64,000 nt of DNA from Clostridia bacterium (GCA_017433225.1 JAFRHS010000008.1:1-64000), one strand, 5' to 3'; positions 43,423 to 53,510 are shown, numbered from the stretch's first letter. Numbers and translations are program-made. The notes: generated from the sequence alone by a model not told the origin.

Positions 43423-45669
43423 ATGGCGAGAAAAACAGATAAAAAGCTGCAGGACCGGGCGTACATCGCCATGATCCTCACCCTGATACTGGGCTTCGGT
43501 ATCGGGGTGTTCGGCATGATCAACACCGGCCTCATCCATGGGGAAGAGAACCGTCGGAAAGCGGAGTCGGAACAGCTGTCCGACACCGTCGTTGCGGCGC
43601 GCCGGGGCACCATCTACGACAGCAATATGAATGTTCTCGCCCAGAGCACGGACGCCTGGAAGATCTTCATCAACCCGAAGGAGATCCCCGACGAGTCGAC
43701 CGCCAAACGGGCGGCATCCAGCCTGTCCGCCATCCTCGACCTCGATTATGACGACGTCCTCGCGGACTGCCTCAAGAAGGAGCGGAAATACATCGTCCTC
43801 AAGTCCAAAGTGGACTACAGCACGAAACAGCTCATCGAAAAACTCCGCAACGAAAACAAGGGATACAACCGGTTCCTCGGCATCGAAGACGATGTCACCC
43901 GGTTCTACCCCTATGACAACTTTGCCTCCACCGTCATCGGATTCACGGGTTCGAGCGACAAGGGCATGTCCGGACTCGAGTCTGCCTACAACACGAAACT
44001 CACCGGTCTCACCGGCCGGAACATCACGGCACAGAACGCCAAACAGCGGCAGATCTCCTCGGACTTCGACGCATTCTACGCGGCCCAGGAAGGTGCCAGC
44101 CTTCAGCTGACGATCGACAACGCGATCCAGTACTACCTCGATTCCGCGCTGTCCCACGCGGTCGAGACCCAGAACGCGACCTATGGCTACGGCATCGTCA
44201 TGGACGTCAGGACCGGCGCCATCCTCGCGATGAGCAGTCAGCCGGACTACGACCTCAACGACCCGTACAAGATCTCGAAGGCCGACGTCAAGGAGGAACT
44301 CGACAAGATCACCAACGATGACGAACGGGCAAAGGCCACGACCTCCGCGCTGTTCGCCCAGTGGCGAAACCGGACCATCACCGACACCTACGAGCCCGGT
44401 TCCGTCTTTAAATGCATCACCGCGGCGGCCGGGATCGAAGAGGGCGTCGTCAAGCCGGACGAGATGTTCGTCTGTGCCGGCAGCTACCGGGTCAAGGACA
44501 TCACGTACCACTGCTCCAACCGCAGGGGACACGGCTCCGAGGACTTCACGACCTCCCTCATGAACTCCTGCAACCCGATCTACATCCAGGTCGCCCAGCG
44601 CCTGGGTTCCGAGAAGTTCAGCAACTACTTCGAGGCGTTCGGCCTCGGTGAGACGACCGGCATCGACCTCGCGGCGGAAGCCGCCCCGAAGCCCGGCGTC
44701 ACCTATTACACGGCAGACCGCATGGGTCCCGTCGAACTCGCCTCGAGTTCGTTCGGCCAGTCCTTCCAGGTCTCGCCGATCCAAATCTGTACCGCCATCA
44801 ACGCCATCGCCAACGACGGCAAACTGGTCCAGCCGTACATCGTGGCGAGGGAACTCGACAAGGATGGCAATGTCCTCTCGGTGACGAAACCCACCGTACG
44901 CCGGCAGGTCGTCTCCAAACTGACGGCCGACACCGTTACCCAGATGATGGTCGAAGTCGTCCGGAACGGCACCGCCAAGAACGCCACGGTCAACGGCTAC
45001 AAGATCGCGGGGAAGACCGGTACATCGGAAAAACTGACCACCTCGACGGAGGACTACATCGGTTCGTTCTGCGGCTTCGCGCCGGCGGACGACCCGGAGA
45101 TCTCTGTGATCATCATCATCGACGACCCGAAGAACGGAAGCTTCACCGGCGGTAAGACGGCGGCTCCCGTGGCGGCCGAAGTCATCGGCAACACGCTTCG
45201 CTACCTCAACATCGAGCCGGAGTACGAAGTCGATGAGAAGGGCCTGCAGGATGTCAAGACGCCCAGCGTCGTCGGACTCAGCACCGCGGCCGCGCAGGAA
45301 TCTCTGACGGCGAGCGGCTACACGGTCCGGGTCGTCGGGGACGGAGAGAAGGTCAAGGCCCAGTACCCCGAAGCCGGGAAACTCATCCCGCAGAACGGTG
45401 TCGTCGTCCTCTACACGAAGAGCACGAAGGCCACAGAGACCGTCGAAGTTCCGAACCTCACGGGCCTCACCGTGAGCCAGGCCCGTTCCACCGCGAAAGC
45501 GGCCGGACTCAACGTGGAGATCGTCGGGATCTCGAACGACTTCACCGGCGCCTCCTATACACAGAGCATCTCGAAGGGCACGAAAGTCGCCCTCGGCTCG
45601 ACCGTGACCGTGGCCTATATGACCACGACCACCGAAATGGAGATCGAAGATACCGGCAATGCCGATTGA
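43423..45669 (+). CDS. Class B penicillin-binding protein with PASTA domains (FtsI/SpoVD type)
   Basis: A 748-residue septal transpeptidase. One N-terminal membrane helix (about 14-35), the dimerisation domain with RRGTIYDSN, then the transpeptidase domain with all active-site motifs: SVFK (Ser327, Lys330), SCN (382-384) and KTG (531-533). Two PASTA domains follow (about 615-680 and 685-745). Both the vegetative division PBP and the sporulation protein SpoVD have this layout; the position next to ftsL favours the division enzyme, working with FtsW. The next gene in most clusters, murE, is absent. Confidence 0.93.
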   Translation: MARKTDKKLQDRAYIAMILTLILGFGIGVFGMINTGLIHGEENRRKAESEQLSDTVVAARRGTIYDSNMNVLAQSTDAWKIFINPKEIPDESTAKRAASSLSAILDLDYDDVLADCLKKERKYIVLKSKVDYSTKQLIEKLRNENKGYNRFLGIEDDVTRFYPYDNFASTVIGFTGSSDKGMSGLESAYNTKLTGLTGRNITAQNAKQRQISSDFDAFYAAQEGASLQLTIDNAIQYYLDSALSHAVETQNATYGYGIVMDVRTGAILAMSSQPDYDLNDPYKISKADVKEELDKITNDDERAKATTSALFAQWRNRTITDTYEPGSVFKCITAAAGIEEGVVKPDEMFVCAGSYRVKDITYHCSNRRGHGSEDFTTSLMNSCNPIYIQVAQRLGSEKFSNYFEAFGLGETTGIDLAAEAAPKPGVTYYTADRMGPVELASSSFGQSFQVSPIQICTAINAIANDGKLVQPYIVARELDKDGNVLSVTKPTVRRQVVSKLTADTVTQMMVEVVRNGTAKNATVNGYKIAGKTGTSEKLTTSTEDYIGSFCGFAPADDPEISVIIIIDDPKNGSFTGGKTAAPVAAEVIGNTLRYLNIEPEYEVDEKGLQDVKTPSVVGLSTAAAQESLTASGYTVRVVGDGEKVKAQYPEAGKLIPQNGVVVLYTKSTKATETVEVPNLTGLTVSQARSTAKAAGLNVEIVGISNDFTGASYTQSISKGTKVALGSTVTVAYMTTTTEMEIEDTGNAD

Positions 45670-45690
45670 TATATCAAGGAGCAAACACCC

Positions 45691-47055
45691 ATGAGAAGAT
45701 TTACTACAGAAGAGATCGCAAAAGCGACCGGAGGGGCCGCCAGCGGACACGCGGAAGTCACTTCCGTTGTCATCGACAACCGGGAGGCGAGACCCGGCAG
45801 CCTGTTCATCGCCATCAAAGGAGAGCGGCTCGACGGTCACCAGTTCATCGATTCGGCGGTGGAGGCCGGCGCGACGGCCGTTCTCTGCCACAAAGACGTG
45901 AGCTGCAAAGTGCCCACCGTCAAAGTGGCCGATACGACCAGGGCGTTTCTGGACCTTGCAAAGTCGTACCGGCTGGAATATGATATCCCGGTCGTCGCGC
46001 TCACCGGAAGCGTGGGGAAGACGACGACCAAAGAGATGATCTGGTGTGTCCTGAACGCGAAATTCCATGCGCACAAGACCTATAAGAACTGGAACAACGA
46101 GATCGGCCTCCCGAAGGTCCTGCTCCGTCTCGAACCGGAACATACGGCCCTGGTCCTCGAACTGGGCATGAACCATAAAGGCGAGATCTCCACGCTGTCG
46201 AAGACGGCACTGCCGGACATCGGCGTCATCACCAACGTCGGCGTCTCGCACATCGAGAACCTCGGCAGCCGGGAGGGCATCCTTGCCGCGAAGCTCGAGC
46301 TCCTCGACGGGATGGAACCGGGTTCGCCGCTCCTCCTCAACAAAGACAATGACATGCTGTCCACCGTGGACCTGCCCGATTACCGGATCCGCTGGTTCGC
46401 GATCCACGACGAGACCGCAGAGATCCGTGCCGAAGACATCGAATACCTCGATGACTCCACCGTTTTCACGGCCGTCACCGACCGGGGAAGCTGCCGGGTC
46501 GAACTCCCGACGACGGGAGAACACAATGTTTACGACGCGCTGGCCGCCATCGGCGTGGGACTCGAACTGGACATCCCCCTCGAAGATGCCGCCGCCGCGC
46601 TCAAAGGATACCGACCCGCCGGCATGCGGGAGAACGTCGTCGAGAAGGGCGGCGTCACGGTCATCGAAGACTGCTACAACGCGAGTCCGGACTCCATGAA
46701 GGCCATGGCGGAGACCCTTATGCTGAAGGGCGCTCCCGGCCGCCGGAAGATCGCCATCATCGGCGATATGCTGGAGCTCGGCGACTATTCGGAAGAGGCG
46801 CATGCCCTTGCCGGACAATATATGGCAGAAGCGGGCGTCGACCTGCTCATCACCTACGGTCCTATGTCGAAGTTCGCCGCGCAGTCGGCGAGAGAACACG
46901 GACTGCTCCGGGTCTTCGACTTCCAGGACAAGGCCGATCTGACCGACAAGCTGACCGGGATGCTGAAGCCCGGCGATGTCGTCGCTGTCAAGGGCAGCCG
47001 CGGCATGCAGATGGAAGAGATCATCCGGAACATCTACGACAATCTGGAAGATTGA
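45691..47055 (+). CDS. murF: UDP-MurNAc-tripeptide D-alanyl-D-alanine ligase MurF
   Basis: A 454-residue Mur ligase that adds D-Ala-D-Ala to the UDP-MurNAc tripeptide. ATP-binding loop TGSVGKTTTKE at 105-115; KNWNNEIGLP and ELGMNHKGEI identify MurF; ITNVGVSHIENLGSREGI is the central Mur ligase motif, and DCYNASPDSMKA the C-terminal domain entry. It follows the PBP gene by 21 bp. Confidence 0.96.
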   Translation: MRRFTTEEIAKATGGAASGHAEVTSVVIDNREARPGSLFIAIKGERLDGHQFIDSAVEAGATAVLCHKDVSCKVPTVKVADTTRAFLDLAKSYRLEYDIPVVALTGSVGKTTTKEMIWCVLNAKFHAHKTYKNWNNEIGLPKVLLRLEPEHTALVLELGMNHKGEISTLSKTALPDIGVITNVGVSHIENLGSREGILAAKLELLDGMEPGSPLLLNKDNDMLSTVDLPDYRIRWFAIHDETAEIRAEDIEYLDDSTVFTAVTDRGSCRVELPTTGEHNVYDALAAIGVGLELDIPLEDAAAALKGYRPAGMRENVVEKGGVTVIEDCYNASPDSMKAMAETLMLKGAPGRRKIAIIGDMLELGDYSEEAHALAGQYMAEAGVDLLITYGPMSKFAAQSAREHGLLRVFDFQDKADLTDKLTGMLKPGDVVAVKGSRGMQMEEIIRNIYDNLED

Positions 47056-47087
47056 GCGAGAACTTTTGAGAAACGAGGAAGAACATC

Positions 47088-48146
47088 ATGAAACTTGCAG
47101 CTGTCATCAGCGCCGCTGTCCTGGGCTTTGCCATCAGCGCGCTCCTCGGCATCAAACTGGTGCCCTGGCTCCACAAACTGAAATTCGGCCAGACGATCCT
47201 CGACATCGGACCGAACTGGCATAAACAGAAACAGGGGACCCCGACCATGGGCGGGTTCATGTTCATCATCGGCACGACCGTTGCGTTCTTCGTGGTCGTA
47301 CTCGTCGCGAAAGCGCTGGGCTATGACCTCGTCGGCGGAGACTCTCTCGTCGCCGGCGCCGAAAAGGCGAAGATCTACGGCGGGCTCCTCATGGCGCTCG
47401 GCTTCGGTCTCATCGGCTTCGCTGACGACTACATCAAGGTCCGCAAAGAGCAGAACGAAGGCCTGACGGTCATCCAGAAGACCTTCCTGCAGCTGCTTCT
47501 CTGCACGGCGTACATCGCCACCCTCATCCTGTCGGGCAATGTCTACATGCGCATCCCCTTCGGCGGGACCTGGGACTACGGCAACACCTTCTTCTTCTGC
47601 ATTTTCACGTTCATCGTCATGTACGCGACCGTCAACGCGGTCAACTTCACGGACGGCATCGACGGCCTCTGCGCTTCGGTCACGACCACGGCGGCCGTGT
47701 CCTTCGCGGTCATGGCGGTCTTTGTCCACTGCCTCGGCGGCACCATCCTTGCCGCGGCACTGGCTGGCGCCTGCGCCGGCTACCTCATCTGGAACTGGCA
47801 CCCGGCCAAATGCTTCATGGGTGACACGGGCTCCATGTTCCTCGGCGGCATGATCGTCGCTCTTGCCTATGCCATCAACTGTCCGCTCATCCTGCTCCTC
47901 GCCGGCTTCATCTATGTGGTCGAGGGCGCTTCTGACGTCATCCAGATCCTCTATTTCAAGATCACGAGAAAGATCGCGCAGAAGACCGACCCCGACGCCA
48001 CCGGCAAACGTCTCTTCAAGATGGCTCCCATCCACCACCACTTCGAAAAGAGCGGCTGGTCCGAAGAGAAGATCAATTACGTATTTGCAGCAGTCAACAT
48101 GCTTTGCGGCATCCTTGCCTGCATCCTCATCTATTTTGGAGTTTGA
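47088..48146 (+). CDS. mraY: Phospho-MurNAc-pentapeptide transferase MraY
   Basis: A 352-residue polytopic enzyme that makes lipid I from UDP-MurNAc-pentapeptide and undecaprenyl phosphate. Conserved loops: KQGTPTMGGFMF, FADDYIKV, NAVNFTDGIDGL, CFMGDTGSMFLGG (Mg2+-binding Asp) and IHHHFEKSGWSEEKI. About ten membrane helices. Located between murF and ftsW. Confidence 0.97.
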   Translation: MKLAAVISAAVLGFAISALLGIKLVPWLHKLKFGQTILDIGPNWHKQKQGTPTMGGFMFIIGTTVAFFVVVLVAKALGYDLVGGDSLVAGAEKAKIYGGLLMALGFGLIGFADDYIKVRKEQNEGLTVIQKTFLQLLLCTAYIATLILSGNVYMRIPFGGTWDYGNTFFFCIFTFIVMYATVNAVNFTDGIDGLCASVTTTAAVSFAVMAVFVHCLGGTILAAALAGACAGYLIWNWHPAKCFMGDTGSMFLGGMIVALAYAINCPLILLLAGFIYVVEGASDVIQILYFKITRKIAQKTDPDATGKRLFKMAPIHHHFEKSGWSEEKINYVFAAVNMLCGILACILIYFGV

Positions 48147-48152
48147 CGAATT

Positions 48153-49379
48153 ATGGCGAAAAGAAACGCGAACGCAAAACAGAAACACGGATTCCTGACC
48201 CGCGGCGGTCTGGACATCCCGTTTTTCATGATCGTTATCGCACTGATCACGCTGGGACTCATCATGATGTTCTCGGCGAGTTCGTCGTATTCCTACTACT
48301 ATTTCAACGACAGTTTCTATTATTTCAAACGCCAGCTGGTGTTCGCGCTCCTCGGTCTCGTCGTCCTGGGTGTCATGTCCCGTGTCGACTACCACATCCT
48401 GAAGGGCGCGGCCATCCCCATCCTGCTGGTCTCGTTCGCCCTTCTGGTCGCGGTCCTTCTGGTGACGCCGCCGGCCGGTTTTGAAGACTTCCACCGCTGG
48501 ATCTCACTCGGCCCGGTCACGTTCCAGCCCTCCGAGGTCGCGAAGTTCGCGATCATCCTGTATTTCGCGTACCACATGGACCGGCACTTCAAGGAGATCA
48601 ACTCCAATGCGCTCTCGGACGCCTCCTGGGCACAGGGGTTCAACCAGGGAAGAGGCCTCATCAAGATCAAAGCCAAAACGGTCCACATGATGTGGTACCT
48701 GCTCATCCTGGCCGTCACCTGCGCGCTGGTCTATAAAGAGAATCACGTCTCCGGCACGCTGCTCATCTTCGCGCTCGGCGTCATGATGATGTTCCTCGCC
48801 GGATTCCATTACCGCTGGTTCGTCATCGGCGCGGTCGCGGCGGTCGTTCTGGTCATCGTCGTCATCAACAACCCATCGATCCTGCCGGAACATGCACAGC
48901 CCCGGATCCTTTCCTGGGTCGACAAGAGCTATGACCCGCTCGGTGTCCGCTGGCAGACCAACCAGGCGATCTACGCCATCGGTTCAGGAGGGTTCTTCGG
49001 CGTCGGACTCGGCAACTCCAAGATGAAACAGCTCTACGTCTCCGAACCGCAGAACGACTTCATTTTCTCGATCATCTGCGAAGAACTCGGATTCGTCGGC
49101 GCTCTGTTCATCGTCATCCTGTTCGCCCTGCTGGTGTGGCGCGGATTCCTCATCGGCATCAAGGCAAAAGACAAATTCGGCGCTCTGCTGGCAATGGGCA
49201 TCGTGTTCCAGGTCGGCCTGCAGGCAGCCCTCAATATCGGCGTCGTCACCGACGTCCTGCCCAACACGGGCATCTCGCTCCCGTTCTTCAGCTACGGCGG
49301 CACCTCGCTGCTCATGCTGATCTTTGAAATGGGTGTCGTGCTGTCGGTCTCCCGGACCGCGAAACTCAAGAAAATCTGA
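48153..49379 (+). CDS. ftsW: SEDS peptidoglycan glycosyltransferase FtsW
   Basis: A 408-residue SEDS-family protein with about ten helices: MMFSASSSYSYYYF near the N-terminus, FHRWISLGPVTFQPSEVAKF, the large loop with HAQPRILSWVDKSYDPLGVRWQ, and SEPQNDFIFSIICEELGF, then PFFSYGGTSLL at the end. It polymerises glycan strands at the septum with the class B PBP. SpoVE or RodA are alternatives, but the dcw position supports FtsW. It starts 6 bp after mraY; murD, usually between them, is absent. Confidence 0.93.
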   Translation: MAKRNANAKQKHGFLTRGGLDIPFFMIVIALITLGLIMMFSASSSYSYYYFNDSFYYFKRQLVFALLGLVVLGVMSRVDYHILKGAAIPILLVSFALLVAVLLVTPPAGFEDFHRWISLGPVTFQPSEVAKFAIILYFAYHMDRHFKEINSNALSDASWAQGFNQGRGLIKIKAKTVHMMWYLLILAVTCALVYKENHVSGTLLIFALGVMMMFLAGFHYRWFVIGAVAAVVLVIVVINNPSILPEHAQPRILSWVDKSYDPLGVRWQTNQAIYAIGSGGFFGVGLGNSKMKQLYVSEPQNDFIFSIICEELGFVGALFIVILFALLVWRGFLIGIKAKDKFGALLAMGIVFQVGLQAALNIGVVTDVLPNTGISLPFFSYGGTSLLMLIFEMGVVLSVSRTAKLKKI

Positions 49380-49391
49380 GGAGGAACACTC

Positions 49392-50540
49392 ATGAAACTG
49401 TTATTTGCGACCGGCGGGACCGGCGGACACATCAATCCGGCACTGGCCGTGGCGGGGAAGATCCGTGAAGAGTACGGCGACGCGGTCGAGATCCTGTTCG
49501 TCGGGACCCCGACCCATATGGAGACGAGACTGGTCCCGCAGGCCGGTTTCGATTTCACGGCGATCGACGTCCGCGGCTTCTACCGCGGTCTCTCCTGGAA
49601 CAACATCAAGAGGGACAGCGCCGCGCTGGTCAAGATGTTCACGTCCAGCGTCCAGGCGAAGAAACTCATCAAAGACTATCAGCCCGACGCCGCCATCGGT
49701 TTCGGCGGCTACGTGAGCGGACCGGTCATCCGGGCTGCCGCGAAGCTGGGCGTTCCCACAGCGATCCATGAGCAGAACGCCTACCCGGGCATCACCAACA
49801 AAGCGCTTGCCAAAATGGTCGACGTCGTCATGCTGACCTCCGAAGACGCCGAGAAACGCATCGAATGCAAGAATCCTCCGGTCATCACCGGACTTCCGGT
49901 CCGCGGCGAGATGGTCTCGGCCGACCGCGCGGAGTGCCGCAAGAAACTCGGCATCCCCGATGACCGCCTTCTCATCCTCTCCATGGGCGGCAGCCTTGGA
50001 GCGGACGCGATCAACCATGCGATGTGCGAACTCATCGCGAGGGAGAAAAACAACAAAAAGCTCTATTTCATCCACGCGTACGGCCAGTACGGCCAGTATG
50101 TGCCGGACGAACTGAAAGAGCTCGGAGTCGATGCCGCCCATTACGGGAACATCACGCTCCGGGAATACATCGACGATATGGAAGTCTGCATGCCGGCCGC
50201 TGACATCGTCATCTGCCGCTCCGGCGCCTCCTCGCTCTACGAGATCCGCGCCCTCGGAAAAGCTTCCATCCTCATCCCGTCCCCGAACGTCGCCGAGAAC
50301 CATCAGTACTACAACGCGATGGAACTGGTCGACCGGGACGCCGCCCTCATCATCGAACAGAAGGACCTGACGGGGGACACCCTCTACGAGGCGACCGAGT
50401 CTCTGGTGAACGACCCCGAAAAGATCCGGACCATCGAAGCGAACGCGAGAGCCATGGCCATCCTCGACGCGACCGAACGGATCGCCGGGAACCTCATGGA
50501 CCTTGCGAAGGCCCATGCCGGGGAGGAAGACAATGGCTAA
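49392..50540 (+). CDS. murG: UDP-GlcNAc:lipid I transferase MurG
   Basis: A 382-residue GT28 enzyme that makes lipid II on the cytoplasmic face of the membrane. ATGGTGGHINPALAVA at the N-terminus is the first G-loop; GFGGYVSGPVIRAA, HEQNAYPGITNK, SMGGSLGADAIN and CRSGASSLYEIRALGKASILIPSP are also conserved. It overlaps ftsQ by 8 bp. Confidence 0.97.
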   Translation: MKLLFATGGTGGHINPALAVAGKIREEYGDAVEILFVGTPTHMETRLVPQAGFDFTAIDVRGFYRGLSWNNIKRDSAALVKMFTSSVQAKKLIKDYQPDAAIGFGGYVSGPVIRAAAKLGVPTAIHEQNAYPGITNKALAKMVDVVMLTSEDAEKRIECKNPPVITGLPVRGEMVSADRAECRKKLGIPDDRLLILSMGGSLGADAINHAMCELIAREKNNKKLYFIHAYGQYGQYVPDELKELGVDAAHYGNITLREYIDDMEVCMPAADIVICRSGASSLYEIRALGKASILIPSPNVAENHQYYNAMELVDRDAALIIEQKDLTGDTLYEATESLVNDPEKIRTIEANARAMAILDATERIAGNLMDLAKAHAGEEDNG

Positions 50541-51795
50541 ACCGAAACGGGGCAAAGCGGCTTCGGCCAAGTCCCGCGAAGAACTCCGGCGGGAGAACCG
50601 CCAGGAACTGGAACGACAGAAGAGCCGCCGCAAAGCGATGTGGATCATCCTCCTCGTCGCCATCGGCGTCGTCATCGCCGTCATCCTGTCGCTGACCGTC
50701 TTTTTCAAAGTGACGGCCGTCGAAGTGGATGTTTCGAAGTCGCAGTACAGCGTGGCACAGATCCGTGACGCCAGCGGCATCGAGGAAGGGGACAGCCTGT
50801 TCCTTCTGAACCGGGAAAAGGCGGTCGAACGCATCAGCACGAAACTGCCGTACACCGGCGAGATCGTCGTGAAGCGCAGCTTCCCGAGCAAAGTGAAGAT
50901 CTTCGTCGAAGACAGCACCGTCACGGCAGCGGTAAAGTATAACGACAAATTCATCGTTCTGAACGAGAGCAACAAAGTCCTCGCGACGGCGAACAATATC
51001 GATGCACTGAACTCCCTCGTGGAGCGGCAGGCAAAGAAAAAGGCCGGTGCATCGCCGAAAAAAGCACAAAAGAAGACCACGACCACCACGACGACCGTGA
51101 CGACCACGACGACCACGACCGTCCTCGCCGAACCGGTCACGGACGCGAACGGGATGATCGTGGAGCCGACGACGATTGCTGACATCGTCGACATCGCCGG
51201 CGGGGAAGACATCCGCAACGCGGACCCGTCCGTGACGATCATCAGCGGCGTGAAAGTCCAGGAGGCAAAAGTCGGCTATCCTCTGAAGGCAAAGAACGCG
51301 AAGGTGTTCGAGACCTACAAGGAGATCCGTGCGGCGATGGACCGCTGGGGCGTCCGGGACATCACGGCCGTCGACCTCACGAAGGTCACGGATATCCGGC
51401 TGACCTACCAGCAGCGCATCACGATCCTGCTGGGTTCCGCGACCGGCCTCGACCGAAAGGCGGCCATGTGCGCGAAAGTCCTCGAGGAACAGAACAAGGT
51501 CAGTACCGAGCAGAAGGGAACGATCGACCTCTCCATCGAGGGGAAAGCGTACTTCTCGGAGGGCGGCGCCACGACGATGACCACTACGACCACGACGACG
51601 ACCCTCACGACCCTGGCGGACGGGGAAACGACCGCTGTCGTCACCGATGTCGACGGAAAGCCCGTCAGTACGACGACCGCGTCCGGTACGACAACGACCG
51701 GAACGACTGCCGCGAGCAGCACGACCGGGACCGGAACGACCACGGCGACGAGCTCGACCGCGACCACACAGGATCCCGCTGACATCGGCGGATGA
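50533..51795 (+). CDS. ftsQ: FtsQ/DivIB division protein with Thr-rich insertion and tail
   Basis: A 420-residue bitopic protein; related FtsQ/DivIB proteins are about 260-300. Basic cytoplasmic part (1-35), transmembrane helix (about 36-58), POTRA domain (60-127; VEVDVSKSQYSVAQIRDASGI) and beta domain (128 on). The beta domain is interrupted at 170-200 by a Lys/Ala stretch and an almost pure Thr run (182-196), and a Ser/Thr/Gly-rich tail covers about 350-420. Both would be extracellular and look like flexible, possibly O-glycosylated linkers. ATG 50,533 follows GGGAGGAAG. Confidence 0.85.
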   Translation: MAKPKRGKAASAKSREELRRENRQELERQKSRRKAMWIILLVAIGVVIAVILSLTVFFKVTAVEVDVSKSQYSVAQIRDASGIEEGDSLFLLNREKAVERISTKLPYTGEIVVKRSFPSKVKIFVEDSTVTAAVKYNDKFIVLNESNKVLATANNIDALNSLVERQAKKKAGASPKKAQKKTTTTTTTVTTTTTTTVLAEPVTDANGMIVEPTTIADIVDIAGGEDIRNADPSVTIISGVKVQEAKVGYPLKAKNAKVFETYKEIRAAMDRWGVRDITAVDLTKVTDIRLTYQQRITILLGSATGLDRKAAMCAKVLEEQNKVSTEQKGTIDLSIEGKAYFSEGGATTMTTTTTTTTLTTLADGETTAVVTDVDGKPVSTTTASGTTTTGTTAASSTTGTGTTTATSSTATTQDPADIGG

Positions 51796-51821
51796 GCAGG
51801 TTATCGACACGGAAAAGGTTG

Positions 51822-51850
51822 TTGAATTATTTAACAAGCCGTGTTAGTAT
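51822..51850 (+). promoter_or_regulatory. Candidate promoter of ftsZ
   Basis: TTGAAT (51,822-51,827), 17 bp, TAGTAT (51,845-51,850) in the AT-rich gap before ftsZ; a further TATAAT at 51,860 has no clear -35. The imperfect dyad TTGTTGAATTATTTAACAA overlaps the -35. Confidence 0.55.
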
Positions 51851-51928
51851 ATTAGAGTATATAATTAAAGCTAAATTGCATCACCACGCAATTGTGTGAC
51901 CTTTGTGCACAAAAAGGGAGGAACGAAC

Positions 51929-53137
51929 ATGCCTTTCGAAATGGCAGCAGATTTTGACAGTGTTGTGCAGATCAAAGTTATTGGCGTCGGCGGCGGCGGC
52001 GGAAATGCCGTCAACAGAATGATCGCTTCGGACGTCAAGGGCGTTGAATTTGTCTCCATCAATACAGATAAACACGTACTCATCTATTCTCAGGCCACCC
52101 ATAAGATTCAAATCGGTGAAAAGGTGACCAGAGGACAGGGCGCCGGCGCAAGACCCGAGATCGGCAAACGCGCCGCCGAAGAGAGCAAAGACGTCATCAC
52201 CGATGCTCTGAAGGGCACCGACATGGTCTTTGTCACCGCCGGCATGGGCGGTGGTACCGGTACCGGTGCCGCTCCCATCATCGCCGCGGCCGCCAAAGAG
52301 ATGGGTATCCTGACGGTCGGTATCGTCACGAAGCCCTTCAGCTTTGAAGGCAAACACAGAATGGATCAGGCCGAAGAGGGCATCAAGGAACTGGCTCAGC
52401 ATGTAGACAGCCTTGTGGTCATCCCGAACGACCGACTCAAATATTACTCTGACGAGCCCATCACGCTGGCCAACGCGTTCGACGCGGCCGACGACGTGCT
52501 TCGTCAGGGCGTCAAGAGCATCTCCGAACTTATCAAGATCCCGGGCTTCATCAACCTGGACTTCGCAGATGTCAGCGCCATCATGAGAGACGCCGGCCAC
52601 GCACACATGGGTGTCGGTCGCGCCACCGGTAAAGACAAAGCCAAGAACGCCGCTTCGGCCGCGGTTTCCAGCCCGCTTCTGGAGACCTCCATCGAAGGCG
52701 CTCACGGCGTTATCATCAGCATCACTTCTTCTCCGGACATCGGACTGGACGAGGTCGAGGAAGCTTCCACCCTCATCTCCAACGCCGCTCATCCGGACGC
52801 CAACATCATCTGGGGTGTCGCATTCGACGACACGCTGCAGGATGAGATGGTCATCACCGTCATCGCCACCGGTTTCGGCGAAGATCCGACGCAGTTCTCT
52901 TCTCCGCTCAAACTGGACCTTGACTGGGACGGCCCGAACTTTGGCGACATGAAGATCGAGACCCCGGCCCGCAACATCAACCCGGCCGGCTCCGATACCC
53001 CCGCCTTTGAAACACCCGTCACCGAACGTTTCATCTTCGATGAACCGGAAGAGCAGAAGGCTCCCGCAGGCGGCGACGACCTGTTCGAAGACGACTATTT
53101 CGACGCGATCGACAGCCTCTTCAGCAACCGGAGATAA
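51929..53137 (+). CDS. ftsZ: Cell division GTPase FtsZ
   Basis: The tubulin homologue that forms the Z ring; 402 residues. [15 protein letters not shown] (17-31) and the tubulin signature [10 protein letters not shown] (107-116) bind GTP; the T7 loop is [14 protein letters not shown] variable linker (about 320-380) leads to the C-terminal peptide, which reads [15 protein letters not shown] and differs from the common DIPxFLR(N/R)R form. There is no ftsA gene upstream. GGGAGG precedes the ATG. Confidence 0.97.
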   Translation: MPFEMAADFDSVVQIKVIGVGGGGGNAVNRMIASDVKGVEFVSINTDKHVLIYSQATHKIQIGEKVTRGQGAGARPEIGKRAAEESKDVITDALKGTDMVFVTAGMGGGTGTGAAPIIAAAAKEMGILTVGIVTKPFSFEGKHRMDQAEEGIKELAQHVDSLVVIPNDRLKYYSDEPITLANAFDAADDVLRQGVKSISELIKIPGFINLDFADVSAIMRDAGHAHMGVGRATGKDKAKNAASAAVSSPLLETSIEGAHGVIISITSSPDIGLDEVEEASTLISNAAHPDANIIWGVAFDDTLQDEMVITVIATGFGEDPTQFSSPLKLDLDWDGPNFGDMKIETPARNINPAGSDTPAFETPVTERFIFDEPEEQKAPAGGDDLFEDDYFDAIDSLFSNRR

Positions 53138-53163
53138 GGTTGTAAAATCGGGAAATTTTCATA

Positions 53164-53192
53164 TTGCATTTAGGAAAACAGTGTGATAGAAT
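53164..53192 (+). promoter_or_regulatory. Promoter of rpmE
   Basis: TTGCAT (53,164-53,169), 17 bp, TAGAAT (53,187-53,192). A 58-bp leader follows. Confidence 0.7.
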
Positions 53193-53250
53193 ATCCCGGT
53201 AACACAGAGGGACCCTAGCGTCCGCATTACTACAAAAGAGGTGAAACGAG

Positions 53251-53460
53251 ATGAAGGAAGGAATCCATCCCGCATACGGTCCGACGACCGTACGGTGTGC
53301 CTGCGGAGCGACCTATGAGACCAGCTCCACCAAACAGGACCTCCGTGTCGATATTTGCTCCAATTGTCACCCGTTCTTCACCGGCAAGCAGAAACTTGTC
53401 GATACCGGTGGACGCGTAGACCGATTCAACAGACGTTACGCAAAGACTCAGGGCAAATAA
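53251..53460 (+). CDS. rpmE: Ribosomal protein L31, zinc-binding form
   Basis: A 69-residue bL31. The paired cysteines CAC and CSNCHPF show the zinc-binding (C+) version, which can act as a zinc store; [13 protein letters not shown] and [10 protein letters not shown] are typical ends. AAGAGGTG precedes the ATG, and a terminator follows. Confidence 0.97.
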   Translation: MKEGIHPAYGPTTVRCACGATYETSSTKQDLRVDICSNCHPFFTGKQKLVDTGGRVDRFNRRYAKTQGK

Positions 53461-53476
53461 GCCGAATGGCTTTCAT

Positions 53477-53510
53477 AAAAGGCGGTACAGTTCGTACCGC
53501 CTTTTCTTTT
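53477..53510 (+). terminator. Terminator of rpmE
   Basis: AAAAGGCGGTAC and GTACCGCCTTTT, perfect 12-bp stem with loop AGTTC, then CTTTT. Confidence 0.93.

Noticed and set aside
43378..46899. Very long open frame antisense to the PBP and murF genes
   Set aside because: Shadow of strong third-position G/C bias; the plus-strand frames encode clear PBP and MurF motifs. The same holds for long antisense frames at 523-1,968, 4,304-5,413 and 30,516-33,119.
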